A DNA stretch of 30,855 bases from Amarolinea aalborgensis (GCF_900491745.1 NZ_UETR01000037.1:1-30855); one strand, 5' to 3'. Counted from the first letter of the stretch, positions 8,535 to 18,704 are shown. Notes: generated by a model from the letters alone, not told the origin. Numbers and translations are program-made.

Positions 8535-10040
8535 TCAAGCGGCCGGCTCATGGATCGCCTCTGCGACCGCAACCGTCTCGTCATTTGGGTGATTTTCCAT
8601 CTCGTCATGCTCATGACCGTGTTCTTCCACGTCGCTGTGCTCATGACCGTGTTCTTCCACGTCGCTGTGCTCATGACCATGTTCATCCACAGCGTCATGG
8701 TCGTGGTCTTCCTCATGGCCATGATCATGCACTTCCGGCGGTAGTGGGTTGCCCTGGGCGATTGCCACCAGGCGGTCGAGCGTGCGCCGGTTGATCAACT
8801 GCTCCGCCAGATACATCTGGCCGCCCGGGGAGTGCATCAGCTTGCTGTATTCCTGCGCCTGGTCTGGTTTCATGTCCGCCGCCGTGGCGTTGATCTCCGC
8901 TTCCAGGTCTTCGGCGTGGAGGTGCACATTCTCGGCGCGCGCGGCGGTGGCGAGGGTCAGGCGCTGTTTGACGCGATTCTCAGCCACCGGACGCAGCCCC
9001 TCGCGCACCTGTTCGACGGTTTGCTGGGTGTAGCGCAGATAGCTCTCGAAGTCGAGGCCCATGTTGCGGTAGTCGTCCTTGTACTCATCCAACGTCCGCT
9101 CCAACTCGTCTTCGACTAACTGCGGCGGGAATTCGAGCGTGACCGCGTTGGCCACGACCGATTCCAGCACCGCGCGGCGGTATGCTGTCTCAGCCTGGCG
9201 GCCGCGTTCTTCTTCCAGGTTGCTGCGCAGATGGGCGCGCAACGCAGCAAAATCAGGGAAATCGCCCGCTTCCTGGGCCAATTCCTCATCGGTTGGCGCG
9301 GTTTTCTCCTTGATCCCGTGCACCGTGGTGGTGAACTCCGCCGTTTGGCCTGCCCACTTGGACGTGGAATCGGCAGGATACGTCAAGGCAAACTGCTTGC
9401 TCTCGCCGACTGTCATGTCAACGAAAGCGGCATCGAGGCCAGGGACCAAACCCCCCTCGTCCGTGGCGCTGAGTTCGATGTCCCAGCCTTCGCGTTGGAT
9501 CACTTCTTCTTCGCCCACCATGCCGGTGATATCCACGGTGACCATATCGCCGAAGCGAGCGGGGCGTTCCACGGGCGCCCAGGCGCTGCGCTTGTCGCGC
9601 ATCTCATCCAACAGCTTGTCCACGTCTTCATCTGTCACCGTGACCGGCTCGTAGGGAACCCGCAGATTGGTCGCATAGTCGCCCAGGTCTGCGACCGGCT
9701 GCAGCGGCACCACCAGCGTCAACGAAATCGGCTCCGCGGCGTAGTTCTCAAGGCTGGGACGGCCGCTGACCTCGAGCTTGGTTTGCAGGATCGCTTCGCT
9801 GTACACCCTATCGAAAAGCGCATCCAACGACTCTTGCACCAGGGCCTCGCGGCCCACACGGCGCAGCACCACTTCGTAGGGGGCTTTACCGGGCCGAAAA
9901 CCAGCAATGCGAATATCGCTGACCACGCGCTTGGCTGTTTTGCGCAGAATGGGATCGGCTATGGCTTCGGGGATTTGGATTGTCACACGTGCCTGACGGT
10001 TCTCTATCGCTTCTACAGCGACTTGATATGTTTCTGGCAA
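8535..10040 (-). CDS. tig: Trigger factor with histidine-rich C-terminal tail
   Basis: Trigger factor is the ribosome-bound chaperone and peptidyl-prolyl isomerase that meets nascent chains. The N-terminal domain has the ribosome-docking signature GFRPGKAP (about residues 48-55). A FKBP-like domain (VTVDITGMVGEEEVIQREG) and the helical substrate-binding C-domain follow. At 501 residues it is about 65 longer than usual. The extra tail has 16 histidines in roughly 65 residues among acidic residues and contains EHGHEHSDVE twice exactly and once imperfectly, suggesting nickel, zinc or copper binding as in SlyD tails. The start codon is TTG: a TAA lies two codons upstream in the same frame, and AGGAG lies ten bases before it. 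It heads the tig-clpP-clpX block. Confidence 0.95.
   Translation of the reverse strand: MPETYQVAVEAIENRQARVTIQIPEAIADPILRKTAKRVVSDIRIAGFRPGKAPYEVVLRRVGREALVQESLDALFDRVYSEAILQTKLEVSGRPSLENYAAEPISLTLVVPLQPVADLGDYATNLRVPYEPVTVTDEDVDKLLDEMRDKRSAWAPVERPARFGDMVTVDITGMVGEEEVIQREGWDIELSATDEGGLVPGLDAAFVDMTVGESKQFALTYPADSTSKWAGQTAEFTTTVHGIKEKTAPTDEELAQEAGDFPDFAALRAHLRSNLEEERGRQAETAYRRAVLESVVANAVTLEFPPQLVEDELERTLDEYKDDYRNMGLDFESYLRYTQQTVEQVREGLRPVAENRVKQRLTLATAARAENVHLHAEDLEAEINATAADMKPDQAQEYSKLMHSPGGQMYLAEQLINRRTLDRLVAIAQGNPLPPEVHDHGHEEDHDHDAVDEHGHEHSDVEEHGHEHSDVEEHGHEHDEMENHPNDETVAVAEAIHEPAA
8610..8699 (-). repeat. 30-bp in-frame tandem repeat in the trigger factor tail
   Basis: Two identical 30-bp copies (8610-8639, 8640-8669) and a diverged third (8670-8699) encode the decapeptide EHGHEHSDVE and its variant. 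Exact identity of the first two copies suggests recent duplication that extended the metal-binding-like tail. Confidence 0.9.
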
Positions 10041-10088
10041 GTTTTATTAGCTCCTTTTTGGGTCTTATAGCTTGAAAATCAGCACAAG

Positions 10089-10116
10089 ATTATAGCACAC
10101 GTCATTTAGATGGCAA
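10089..10116 (-). promoter_or_regulatory. Promoter of the tig-clpP-clpX operon
   Basis: The minus strand reads TTGCCA (10116-10111), a 16-base spacer and TATAAT (10094-10089), preceded by TGC as an extended -10. The predicted transcript start near 10082 leaves about 40 bases of leader with the AGGAG that serves the TTG start of tig. Confidence 0.8.
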
Positions 10117-10132
10117 GTCTCTTTCACTGGTC

Positions 10133-11980
10133 TCAGCGCCGGGCAAAGAATTTCTCCAATTGCAGCGCGCTGAGCGCGACCATGGTGGGGCGGCCATGCG
10201 GACACGTGCGCGGGCTTTGACACGCCTCCAGTTGGCGGGTCAGCTCGCGCATCTCGATCAACGACAGGGTTTGACCGCCTTTGATGGCGGCGCGTTTGCA
10301 GATGATGCGCACCAGCCGCGCCTCGCGGGCGTCGTCCACCAGGTTTTCTTCCTCGGCCAGACCTTCCAGGATTTCCTGTGTGGCCTGTTGGGGATCGGCG
10401 CGGTGCATGACCGCGGGCACGCTGCGCACCAGGTACGTGTGGCCGCCAAACGGTTCCAGCGTGAAACCCAGGTCATTGAGCACAGAGGCGTATTCAGCGA
10501 GCAGCGCGGCGTGGCGACCATGCGGCGTGAAGGCGACAGGCTCCAGCAGCGATTGGCTGGGCACGGCATGACGCTGCATCTCGGCCATCAGTTTTTCATA
10601 GAGGATGCGCTCATGCGCGGCATGCTGGTCAATCAGATAAAGACCATCTGGCCCCTCGGCAATGATATAGGTGGCGGCCGCTTGGCCGATGACGCGCAGC
10701 ATGGGCAGATCGGAAGGCGGTGGGGAGGCAGCAATGGCCGGCCATCCTGATAACACCGGCTGTTCCTCAGGTGCAGGCGTGGGGCGCGGTAAGTCCAATT
10801 CGAGTTGATGCCGATTCGGCGCCTGGCCCGCATTGACCAGGGCGTCGCGGCGTGCGTCCCAACCATCCGGTTGACCCCAGGTTGGCGCAGACGAGGGCAG
10901 TGTGACGCTGGGCAAAGGGGCCTGCTCGATCAACGCCTGGTGCACCGCTTTCTGCACGGCGCGGTAGACCGCGCGCGGGTCGCGGAACCGCACCTCGGCC
11001 TTTGTCGGATGCACATTGACATCCACCAGGCTAGGCTCAAGCTCAATCATCAGGGTGGCCATGGGGTAGCGGCCAACAGGCAAAAAGGTGTGGTAAGCCT
11101 CGATCACAGCGTAAGCCAGCGTACGATCTTGGATCCAACGGCGGTTGAGAAAGAAAACGATATAGTTGCGGTTGGCGCGGTGCTGCGATGGCAGGCCGAT
11201 GTAGCCCCACACGGTAGGCGCCAGATTGGCGGGCGCAGCGGCTGGGGAGGCGGACGCAGCAGGGTGCTGGGGCGATTGGTCGGCGGCCGCGCGGTGCCCT
11301 GCAAGAGCGCCCGCCGGGATCATCTCGCGCGCCGCCTCCAACCCGTACACCTTGGCCAGGACATCAGGCAGGGAACCGTTGCCGGTTGATTGGAAAAGCA
11401 GACGCCCATCGGAGACGAGGCTGAAGCGCCGTTCGGGAAAGGCCTGCGCATAGCGCGCCACCATGTCCGCAATATGCCCGGCTTCGGTCTGCGGTTGGCG
11501 TAAAAATGCCAGCCGCGCCGGTACGTTGAAGAAGAGGTTCTCCACCGTGATGACCGTGCCCGGCGGCGCGCCGCGGCTTTCACGCGCCGCCACCAGCCCG
11601 CCTTCCAGGCGCAGCTGCGTGGCTGTCTCTTCGGCGGCGCTGCGGGTCAAAATAGTCATCTGTGAAACAGCCGCGATGCTGTTGAGCGCTTCACCGCGAA
11701 ATCCTAAGGTGGTAATGTGTAACAAATCATCGGCTGTGCGCAGCTTGCTCGTGGCATGGCGGGCCACGGCCAGCTCCACCTCCGCACGCGGAATGCCGCA
11801 GCCGTCGTCAATCACTCGCAGCAAGCGCCGGCCGCCTTCGCGTATTTCCACGCGGATGTCGCTGGCGCCGGCGTCGAGGCTGTTTTCGATCAGCTCTTTC
11901 GCGGTTGACGCTGGTCGTTCGATCACCTCACCCGCGGCAATTTTTCCCACCACATCGGGCGGCAGAATAACAATTGTCAT
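10133..11980 (-). CDS. mutL: DNA mismatch repair protein MutL
   Basis: MutL couples mismatch recognition by MutS to strand nicking. The 615-residue protein has the GHKL ATPase motifs IAAGEVIERPASTAKELIEN, SLDAGA, DDGCGIPRAEVELA, RHATSKL and TTLGFRGEAL. A proline-rich linker (about residues 330-430) precedes the dimerisation domain. That domain carries the metal-binding endonuclease motif DQHA-AH-E-RILY-E and the C-terminal CPHGRPT, so this MutL should nick DNA itself, as expected in bacteria without MutH. The ATG at 11980 is chosen because family members begin about ten residues before IAAGEVIERP. No Shine-Dalgarno is visible, which fits the promoter position just upstream. It is divergent from the beta-oxidation cluster. 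Confidence 0.96.
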   Translation of the reverse strand: MTIVILPPDVVGKIAAGEVIERPASTAKELIENSLDAGASDIRVEIREGGRRLLRVIDDGCGIPRAEVELAVARHATSKLRTADDLLHITTLGFRGEALNSIAAVSQMTILTRSAAEETATQLRLEGGLVAARESRGAPPGTVITVENLFFNVPARLAFLRQPQTEAGHIADMVARYAQAFPERRFSLVSDGRLLFQSTGNGSLPDVLAKVYGLEAAREMIPAGALAGHRAAADQSPQHPAASASPAAAPANLAPTVWGYIGLPSQHRANRNYIVFFLNRRWIQDRTLAYAVIEAYHTFLPVGRYPMATLMIELEPSLVDVNVHPTKAEVRFRDPRAVYRAVQKAVHQALIEQAPLPSVTLPSSAPTWGQPDGWDARRDALVNAGQAPNRHQLELDLPRPTPAPEEQPVLSGWPAIAASPPPSDLPMLRVIGQAAATYIIAEGPDGLYLIDQHAAHERILYEKLMAEMQRHAVPSQSLLEPVAFTPHGRHAALLAEYASVLNDLGFTLEPFGGHTYLVRSVPAVMHRADPQQATQEILEGLAEEENLVDDAREARLVRIICKRAAIKGGQTLSLIEMRELTRQLEACQSPRTCPHGRPTMVALSALQLEKFFARR

Positions 11981-11990
11981 GATGACGCCG

Positions 11991-12019
11991 ATTGTAACAC
12001 ATTCCAGCCGCCTCGCCAA
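11991..12019 (-). promoter_or_regulatory. Promoter of mutL, implying a leaderless mRNA
   Basis: The minus strand has TTGGCG (12019-12014), a 17-base spacer and TACAAT (11996-11991). Standard spacing puts the transcript start near 11983, about three bases before the mutL ATG. The lack of any ribosome-binding site before that ATG agrees with leaderless translation. Confidence 0.6.
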
Positions 12020-12054
12020 CCCTGGTGCGCTTTGTAAGACCGAAAACAGTTTGA

Positions 12055-12073
12055 TTTGACGCAGTGCGTTAAA
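12055..12073. promoter_or_regulatory. Probable repressor operator in the beta-oxidation promoter
   Basis: TTTGACGCAGTGCGTTAAA is a 19-bp inverted repeat in which only one pair of symmetric positions and the centre do not match. It covers the -35 box and half of the spacer, the classic place for a repressor. TetR- or GntR-type fatty-acid regulators (FadR) use sites of this kind; which one acts here cannot be told, as no regulator gene lies in the window. Confidence 0.65.
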
Positions 12074-12084
12074 AGGTGTATCAT
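12056..12084 (+). promoter_or_regulatory. Promoter of the beta-oxidation cluster
   Basis: TTGACG (12056-12061), a 17-base spacer and TATCAT (12079-12084) form a near-consensus sigma-70-type promoter. The start would be near 12091, leaving a leader of about 63 bases with AAGGTGGG before the ATG at 12155. Confidence 0.8.
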
Positions 12085-12154
12085 ACATTTGGGCCTCCCT
12101 TCTGAACGCCATTGATCTGCCTCGTGTAAAACCAAATAACAAGGTGGGTAGAGC

Positions 12155-13246
12155 ATGTATTCGTTTGATTTAACAGATGAACAGCGCATGTTGACTGAAA
12201 CCGTCCAGCGCTTTGCCAGTCGTAACATGCGTGCGGTTTACCGTGAAGCCGATGATAATGGCGCCATCCCTGATGATGTCATCTCAACCGGCTGGGACCT
12301 GGGGCTGATTCCCAGCGCCATCCCTGACCAATACGGCGGTTTTGGCGCCCTGTCGGCTGTGACCGGCGCGCTCTTCGCCGAAGAGCTGGGATGGGGAGAT
12401 GTAGCCACCAGTCTCCATTTGTTGACGCCCAGCCTGGTGACAACGCCGCTCCTGTTATGCGGCACCGATGAACAGAAGGCAACCTACCTGCCCCGTTTCT
12501 GCGAGGCGACTTTTTGCCCTGCCACGGCCGCGCTCATCGAGCCACGCATTCAGTTCGATCCCAATGACCTCAAGACAACGGCGACGCGTGATGGAGATAC
12601 CTATGTCCTCAATGGCGTCAAAGCCTTCGTTCCCTTGGCCGATCGCGCCGACTTGATGCTGGTTTATGCTGCAGAAGATGGAAAAACGCAGGCGTTCCTG
12701 GTGGATGCGCCGATCGCCGGCCTGACCATCGGCGCACGCGAGAAAACGATGGGCTTGAGCGCACTTTCCATGTACCGGGTCACGCTGAAGGACGTGCGGG
12801 TGCCAGCCAGCAATCGTTTGGGCGGCGAGCAGGGATGTAAATTTGGCAATCTCCTCAACCACACCAACGTGGCGATGTCTGCCCTGGCTGTGGGGCAGGC
12901 ACGCGCGGCGTATGACTATGCGCGTGAGTATGCCAAGGAACGCGAAGCCTTTGGCGAACCGATCGCCTCGCGCCAGGCCATTGCTTTCATCCTGGCGAAC
13001 ATGGCGATTGAGATTGACGCCACCCGCCTCATGACGTGGGAAGCTGCCTGGAAGCTCGACCAGGGGCAGGACGCCACGCGCGATGCTTACCTGGCGCGCA
13101 TGCAGGCCGACCAGATGGTGTTGAATGTCACCGACGGCGCGGTGCAAGTGCTGGGCGGGCATGGCTATGTCAAAGAACATCCGGTGGAAATGTGGTTGCG
13201 CAATGGCCGTGGTTTCGGCACGCTAACCGGTTTAGCCATGGTCTGA
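12155..13246 (+). CDS. Acyl-CoA dehydrogenase homologue lacking the usual catalytic Glu
   Basis: The 363-residue protein has the acyl-CoA dehydrogenase fold order: an N-terminal helical domain (FDLTDEQRMLTETVQRFA), a middle beta-domain and a C-terminal helical domain with KEREAFGEPIASRQAI and VQVLGGHGYVKEHPVEMWLR. Two sites are altered. The acyl-CoA/FAD loop usually reading TEPxAGSD is IEPRIQFDPND. The C-terminal R-x8-EGT motif reads RNGRGFGTLTG, placing Thr358 where the catalytic base Glu normally lies. Either the base comes from elsewhere, as in isovaleryl-CoA dehydrogenase, or this is a non-catalytic partner of the next gene, as in two-gene alpha2beta2 steroid acyl-CoA dehydrogenases of actinobacteria. 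It is the first gene after the promoter, 61 bases before the second dehydrogenase. Confidence 0.88.
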   Translation: MYSFDLTDEQRMLTETVQRFASRNMRAVYREADDNGAIPDDVISTGWDLGLIPSAIPDQYGGFGALSAVTGALFAEELGWGDVATSLHLLTPSLVTTPLLLCGTDEQKATYLPRFCEATFCPATAALIEPRIQFDPNDLKTTATRDGDTYVLNGVKAFVPLADRADLMLVYAAEDGKTQAFLVDAPIAGLTIGAREKTMGLSALSMYRVTLKDVRVPASNRLGGEQGCKFGNLLNHTNVAMSALAVGQARAAYDYAREYAKEREAFGEPIASRQAIAFILANMAIEIDATRLMTWEAAWKLDQGQDATRDAYLARMQADQMVLNVTDGAVQVLGGHGYVKEHPVEMWLRNGRGFGTLTGLAMV

Positions 13247-13307
13247 GGCAGCTGAACGACGACCAGTCGTTGTTCGCCCTGCGTCAGTAACGATACGGAG
13301 GACTCCA

Positions 13308-14585
<1,278 letters not shown>

Positions 14586-14615
14586 GCCGCGGGCGAGCAG
14601 AGGAGAGATAGACGC

Positions 14616-17045
14616 ATGTCATATGAAATCAACCGCGCGGCGGTGATTGGGGCTGGGACGATGGGCGCGGCGATTGCGGGACACCTGGCGAACGCGGGTA
14701 TTCCTGTCACACTGCTGGACATTGTGCCGCCGGACCTCAAACCGGCCGAGATGACCAATCCCAAAGCACGCAACCGGATTGTACAGGCCGGTTTTGACCG
14801 TCTGGTGAAGACCAAGCCTGATAACCTGTTCACGGCTGAAACTGCCAACCTGATTAAGCTCGGCAACCTGGAGGATGACTTCGACGCGGCGATCTCCACC
14901 GCTGACTGGATCATCGAGGTGATTGTAGAGAAGCTGGAGATGAAGCAGGCGTTGATGGCGCGCATTGACGCCGTGCGCCGTAAGGCCGACGAGGGCAGTC
15001 GCGCCGGCAGTCTCGTCACGAGCAACACATCGGGCCTGCTCATTCACGAGATTGCCGAAGGTCGCAGCCTGGACTTTCGCCAGCACTTCATGGGCACCCA
15101 CTTCTTCAATCCGCCGCGCTATATGAAACTGGTCGAAGTGATCCCTACGCCCGATTCCCTCCCCGACGCCGTGGCCTTCATCAAGCGTTTCTGCGAGCGC
15201 AGCCTGGGCAAGGGCGTGGTCGTATGCAAAGACTCGCCCAACTTCATCGCCAACCGCATCGGCCAGATTGCTGCTTCGTACACGATTGATTATGGGCTGG
15301 CCCATGATTACACGATCGAAGAGGTGGATGCACTGACCGGCGAGTTGATCGGCCGGCCGAAGATGGGCACCTTCCGGCTCGCTGACCTGGCTGGGATTGA
15401 TGTAGCCTATTACGTGAGCAAGAATCTGTACGCTCTGCTGCCCAACGACCCTGATCGCGACATCCTGGCGTCGCCGCGGCTCGTCGCTCTGTTCGAGGGC
15501 ATGTTGAGCCGCAACTGGTTGGGCAACAAGACCAACCAGGGCTTCTACAAGCAGGTGGCTGGCGCGGGCGGCGCCAAAGAGTTCTGGCACCTGAACCCGA
15601 CCACGTTTGAGTATGAGCCGGCGCAGAAACCGCGCTGGACGAGCGTCGGAGAGCATCGCAACAAGCCGTTGGCCGAACGCCTGCGCGCAATGGTCGCGGC
15701 TGACGACCGCGCCGGCCAGCTCATCTGGTTTGTGCTCAGTCGCACGCTGGCCTATGCCGCCAACCAGGTGCCCGCCATCAGCGACACCGTGGAAGCCGTG
15801 GACCAGGCGCTGCGCTGGGGCTTCAACTGGGAGCTGGGGCCGTTTGAAATTTGGGACGCGCTAGGCGTGCCGGAGACGGTCAAGCGCATGGAGGCGGACG
15901 GCCTGAAAATTGCGCCGTGGGTGAAACAGATGGTGGCGCGCGGGCATCGTCATTTCTACTCTCGTGAAGGCGACTACCTGTTCCACTACCGGCCCTTGCG
16001 CCGGCAGTTCGAGGCCGATGACCTGGACGAGAACCTCATTTCACTGGCGATGTGGAAGGAACGCCGGCATCACCGCCTGATCGAGCGCAATCCAAGCGCC
16101 AGCCTGCTGGACATGGGCGACGGCGTGCTGCTGGTGGAGTTCCACTCGAAGATGAATGCGCTGGACGACGACATCACCAAGATGATCGAGTTGGGCATGG
16201 ACCGTCTGCGCACTGACTTCGAGGGCATGGTGATCGGCAACCAGGGCGAGCAGTTCTGCGTGGGCGCCAACCTGGCCGCGATCGGCATGGGCGCGCAGAT
16301 GAAGCAGTGGAAACAGCTCGATATGGCGGTCAGCCGCTTGCAAGAGGCCTTGCAGCGCGTGCGGCGAGCCAACAAGCCGGTGGTCACGGCGCCCTTTGGG
16401 CTGACGTTGGGCGGCGGCGCGGAAGTTGCCATGGCCGGCGATCGCGTGGTGGCGACGGCCGAGACCTACATGGGCCTGGTAGAAGTGGGCGTGGGTCTGA
16501 TTCCCGCGGGCGGCGGCTGCAAGGAAATTGTGCGGCGGTTGGTGTCGCCGCATATGAAGGTGGATAACCCCTTCCCTGGCCCCTGGCTGCAAAATGCCTT
16601 CATGACCGTGGGGCAGGCGCGCGTCAGCACCAGCGCCGAGGAGGCGCGCAGCATTGGCTTCCTCAGCCCGGACGATGTCGTGGTGATGAACAAGGATTAC
16701 CTGCTGGCGGAGGCCAAGCGCGAAGTGATCGCCATGGCATCGGCTGGCTACAAGGCCGATCATCCTGTGCGCAACTGCTATGCCGCAGGACGCGACGCCC
16801 TGGCCAACCTGATGATCGGCATCCACCTGATGCAGGAGGGCGGTTTCATCAGCGCCTACGACGCGCATGTGGGCCGCAAGTTGGCCTTTGTTCTGTGCGG
16901 CGGCGACATCAGCCAGCCGCAGTGGGTGGATGAGCAATACTTCCTTGACCTGGAACGAGAGGCGTTCTTGTCCCTGTTGGGTGAACCGAAGACCTTGGAG
17001 CGCATTTTCCATATGTTGCAGACGGGCAAGCCGCTGCGCAACTAG
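14616..17045 (+). CDS. fadN: 3-hydroxyacyl-CoA dehydrogenase/enoyl-CoA hydratase fusion (FadN type)
   Basis: This bifunctional enzyme hydrates trans-2-enoyl-CoA and oxidises the L-3-hydroxyacyl-CoA with NAD. Over 809 residues the dehydrogenase comes first: Rossmann motif AAVIGAGTMGAAIAGHLANA, then GTHFFNPPRYMKLVEVIPT with the catalytic His, and KDSPNFIANRIG. The crotonase domain follows from about residue 490, with GEQFCVGANLAAIGMG as oxyanion region, LGGGAEVAMAGDR and the Glu-containing YMGLVEVGVGLIPAGGG. This domain order is that of Bacillus FadN and opposite to FadB/FadJ of E. coli. AGGAGAG precedes the ATG. It is followed 22 bases later by the thiolase. Confidence 0.94.
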   Translation: MSYEINRAAVIGAGTMGAAIAGHLANAGIPVTLLDIVPPDLKPAEMTNPKARNRIVQAGFDRLVKTKPDNLFTAETANLIKLGNLEDDFDAAISTADWIIEVIVEKLEMKQALMARIDAVRRKADEGSRAGSLVTSNTSGLLIHEIAEGRSLDFRQHFMGTHFFNPPRYMKLVEVIPTPDSLPDAVAFIKRFCERSLGKGVVVCKDSPNFIANRIGQIAASYTIDYGLAHDYTIEEVDALTGELIGRPKMGTFRLADLAGIDVAYYVSKNLYALLPNDPDRDILASPRLVALFEGMLSRNWLGNKTNQGFYKQVAGAGGAKEFWHLNPTTFEYEPAQKPRWTSVGEHRNKPLAERLRAMVAADDRAGQLIWFVLSRTLAYAANQVPAISDTVEAVDQALRWGFNWELGPFEIWDALGVPETVKRMEADGLKIAPWVKQMVARGHRHFYSREGDYLFHYRPLRRQFEADDLDENLISLAMWKERRHHRLIERNPSASLLDMGDGVLLVEFHSKMNALDDDITKMIELGMDRLRTDFEGMVIGNQGEQFCVGANLAAIGMGAQMKQWKQLDMAVSRLQEALQRVRRANKPVVTAPFGLTLGGGAEVAMAGDRVVATAETYMGLVEVGVGLIPAGGGCKEIVRRLVSPHMKVDNPFPGPWLQNAFMTVGQARVSTSAEEARSIGFLSPDDVVVMNKDYLLAEAKREVIAMASAGYKADHPVRNCYAAGRDALANLMIGIHLMQEGGFISAYDAHVGRKLAFVLCGGDISQPQWVDEQYFLDLEREAFLSLLGEPKTLERIFHMLQTGKPLRN

Positions 17046-17067
17046 GCCGAACGAGGAGAAAAGTACG

Positions 17068-18258
17068 ATGATGATGAAAGAAGCAGTCATTGTGGCGGCG
17101 GCGCGCACGGCAGTGGGAAAATCGGGCAAAGGGTCGCTACGCACCACACGACCGGACGACCTGGCCGCGCTGGTGATTCAAGATGTCCTGAAGCAGGCGC
17201 CCGCCGTGGACGCGTCGCAGATTGAGGATGTGATCCTGGGCTGCGCGATGCCAGAAGCTGAGCAGGGCATGAACGTGGCGCGTATCGCGGCGATGCGCGC
17301 GGGGCTGCCGCACGATGTGGCCGGACAGACTGTCAATCGCTTCTGCTCGTCTGGCCTTCAGACCATCGCTATCGCCAGTCAGCAGATCATGGCCGGCATG
17401 GGCAAGGCCATCCTCGCTGGCGGCGTGGAGAGCATGAGCATGGTGCCGATGAGCAGCAACAAGTTCATGGCGAACCCCTGGCTGGCCAGCAATCACCCGG
17501 CGGCCTATACCAGCATGGGCATCACGGCTGAGAACGTGGCGCGCGATTTCAAGATTTCTCGGGCGGACCAAGATGCATTCGCGCTGCGCTCCAATCAACG
17601 TGCCGTCGCAGCCATCCAGGCCGGCAAGTTCAAGGATGAGGTGACGCCGGTGCCGGTGGAGATCAGCGAGGTTGAGATTGGCAGCGGCAAGCGCGTGACG
17701 CGGTCCTACATTTTCGATACCGACGAAGGCCCACGCGCCGATACGACGCTGGAAGCGTTGGCCAAGCTAAGACCGGTGTTCCATGTCAAGGGCACGGTCA
17801 CCGCGGGCAACTCAAGTCAGACAAGCGATGGCGCGGCCGTCGTGCTGGTGATGGAACGCGAGGAGGCGCTGCGCCTGGGGCTGAAGCCGCTGGTGCGCTT
17901 TGTGGGTTTTGCCGTGGGCGGCGTGCCGCCGGAAGTGATGGGCATCGGCCCTATCGCGGCCATTCCAAAGGTGTTGAAGCTGACCGGCCTCAACCTGGGC
18001 GACATTGATCTGATCGAACTGAACGAGGCTTTTGCGGCGCAGTCGCTGGCGGTGGTGCGGGAGTTGGGTCTCGATGAGAGCAAGGTCAACGTCAACGGCG
18101 GGGCGATTGCGCTGGGGCATCCGTTGGGCTGCAGCGGCGCCAAGCTGACGGTGCAGATCATCCATGAGATGAAGCGCCGCGGCAGTCGCTATGGCATGGT
18201 CACGATGTGCATTGGCGGCGGCATGGGCGCGGCCGGCATTTTCGAGAATCTTCAGTAA
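17068..18258 (+). CDS. fadA: Acetyl-CoA acyltransferase (3-ketoacyl-CoA thiolase) FadA type
   Basis: This thiolase cleaves 3-ketoacyl-CoA to acetyl-CoA and a shortened acyl-CoA, the last step of the cycle. The 396-residue protein has the nucleophile Cys93 in NRFCSSGLQ, NEAFAAQSLAVVREL, the GGAIALGHPLGCSGA box with His351, and the second catalytic Cys381 in MCIGGGMGAAG. All catalytic residues are present. The start is the first of three consecutive ATGs at 17068, behind GAGGAGAA. An in-frame upstream extension inside fadN is an out-of-place read-through and is not used. It is tightly linked to fadN and followed by a hairpin. Confidence 0.95.
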   Translation: MMMKEAVIVAAARTAVGKSGKGSLRTTRPDDLAALVIQDVLKQAPAVDASQIEDVILGCAMPEAEQGMNVARIAAMRAGLPHDVAGQTVNRFCSSGLQTIAIASQQIMAGMGKAILAGGVESMSMVPMSSNKFMANPWLASNHPAAYTSMGITAENVARDFKISRADQDAFALRSNQRAVAAIQAGKFKDEVTPVPVEISEVEIGSGKRVTRSYIFDTDEGPRADTTLEALAKLRPVFHVKGTVTAGNSSQTSDGAAVVLVMEREEALRLGLKPLVRFVGFAVGGVPPEVMGIGPIAAIPKVLKLTGLNLGDIDLIELNEAFAAQSLAVVRELGLDESKVNVNGGAIALGHPLGCSGAKLTVQIIHEMKRRGSRYGMVTMCIGGGMGAAGIFENLQ

Positions 18259-18266
18259 GATCACCA

Positions 18267-18297
18267 GGCGCCGGATGAAGACTCTTCGTTCGGCGCC
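18267..18297 (+). other. Stable hairpin between thiolase and SCP2 genes
   Basis: Positions 18267-18280 pair with 18284-18297 over 14 bp (two wobble pairs) around a three-base loop. Only a short TTT follows, so it may attenuate transcription or protect the upstream mRNA 3' end rather than terminate fully. Confidence 0.65.
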
Positions 18298-18374
18298 CGG
18301 TTTGCCGTTACAGGCGTTTCTGGAGAGAATCGCCTGTGAACCAAGATACAAAAACGAAACGAGGGAAAACGACT

Positions 18375-18704
18375 ATGGAAGAAAAACTGCAGCGCATGAT
18401 GGATTCGATGCCAATGGCCTTCATTCCGGATGCCGCCGAGGGCATCGAAGCGACCATTCAGTATCACCTGACCGGTGAAGGCGCCAGCGATTGGGGCATT
18501 CACATCGCCGATGGCGCGTGCACGGTGGAAAAAGGTCCGATGGAAAACCCGACGCTGACCTTGACGATGGACAGCCAGGACTATGTGGATATGATTGCTG
18601 GCCGCCTGAACGGCATGAGCGCGTTCATGAGCGGCAAGCTGCAGCTCGATGGCGACATCATGCTGGCTACGCGCTTGTTTACGATGTTCAAGATGGGCAA
18701 GTAA
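18375..18704 (+). CDS. SCP2 sterol-carrier domain protein
   Basis: The 109-residue product is a single sterol carrier protein 2 (SCP2) domain, a hydrophobic-tunnel fold that carries lipids or acyl-CoA. The recognised run is ATIQYHLTGEGASDWGIHIA, then VEKGPMENPTLTLTMDSQDY and MSGKLQLDGDIMLATRLFTM. There is no signal peptide, so it should be cytosolic. The ATG at 18375 with GAGGGA upstream is preferred; a GTG at 18336 with GGAGAG before it would add 13 residues. Its place behind the thiolase suggests it presents long-chain or sterol-like acyl-CoAs to the cluster's enzymes, which is inference. Confidence 0.88.
   Translation: MEEKLQRMMDSMPMAFIPDAAEGIEATIQYHLTGEGASDWGIHIADGACTVEKGPMENPTLTLTMDSQDYVDMIAGRLNGMSAFMSGKLQLDGDIMLATRLFTMFKMGK

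Noticed and set aside
8520..8744. Small hydrophobic plus-strand protein (MTVFFHVAVL repeats)
   Set aside because: It is the antisense reading of the histidine-rich tail of tig; His and Glu codons read as Met, Val and Phe on the other strand.
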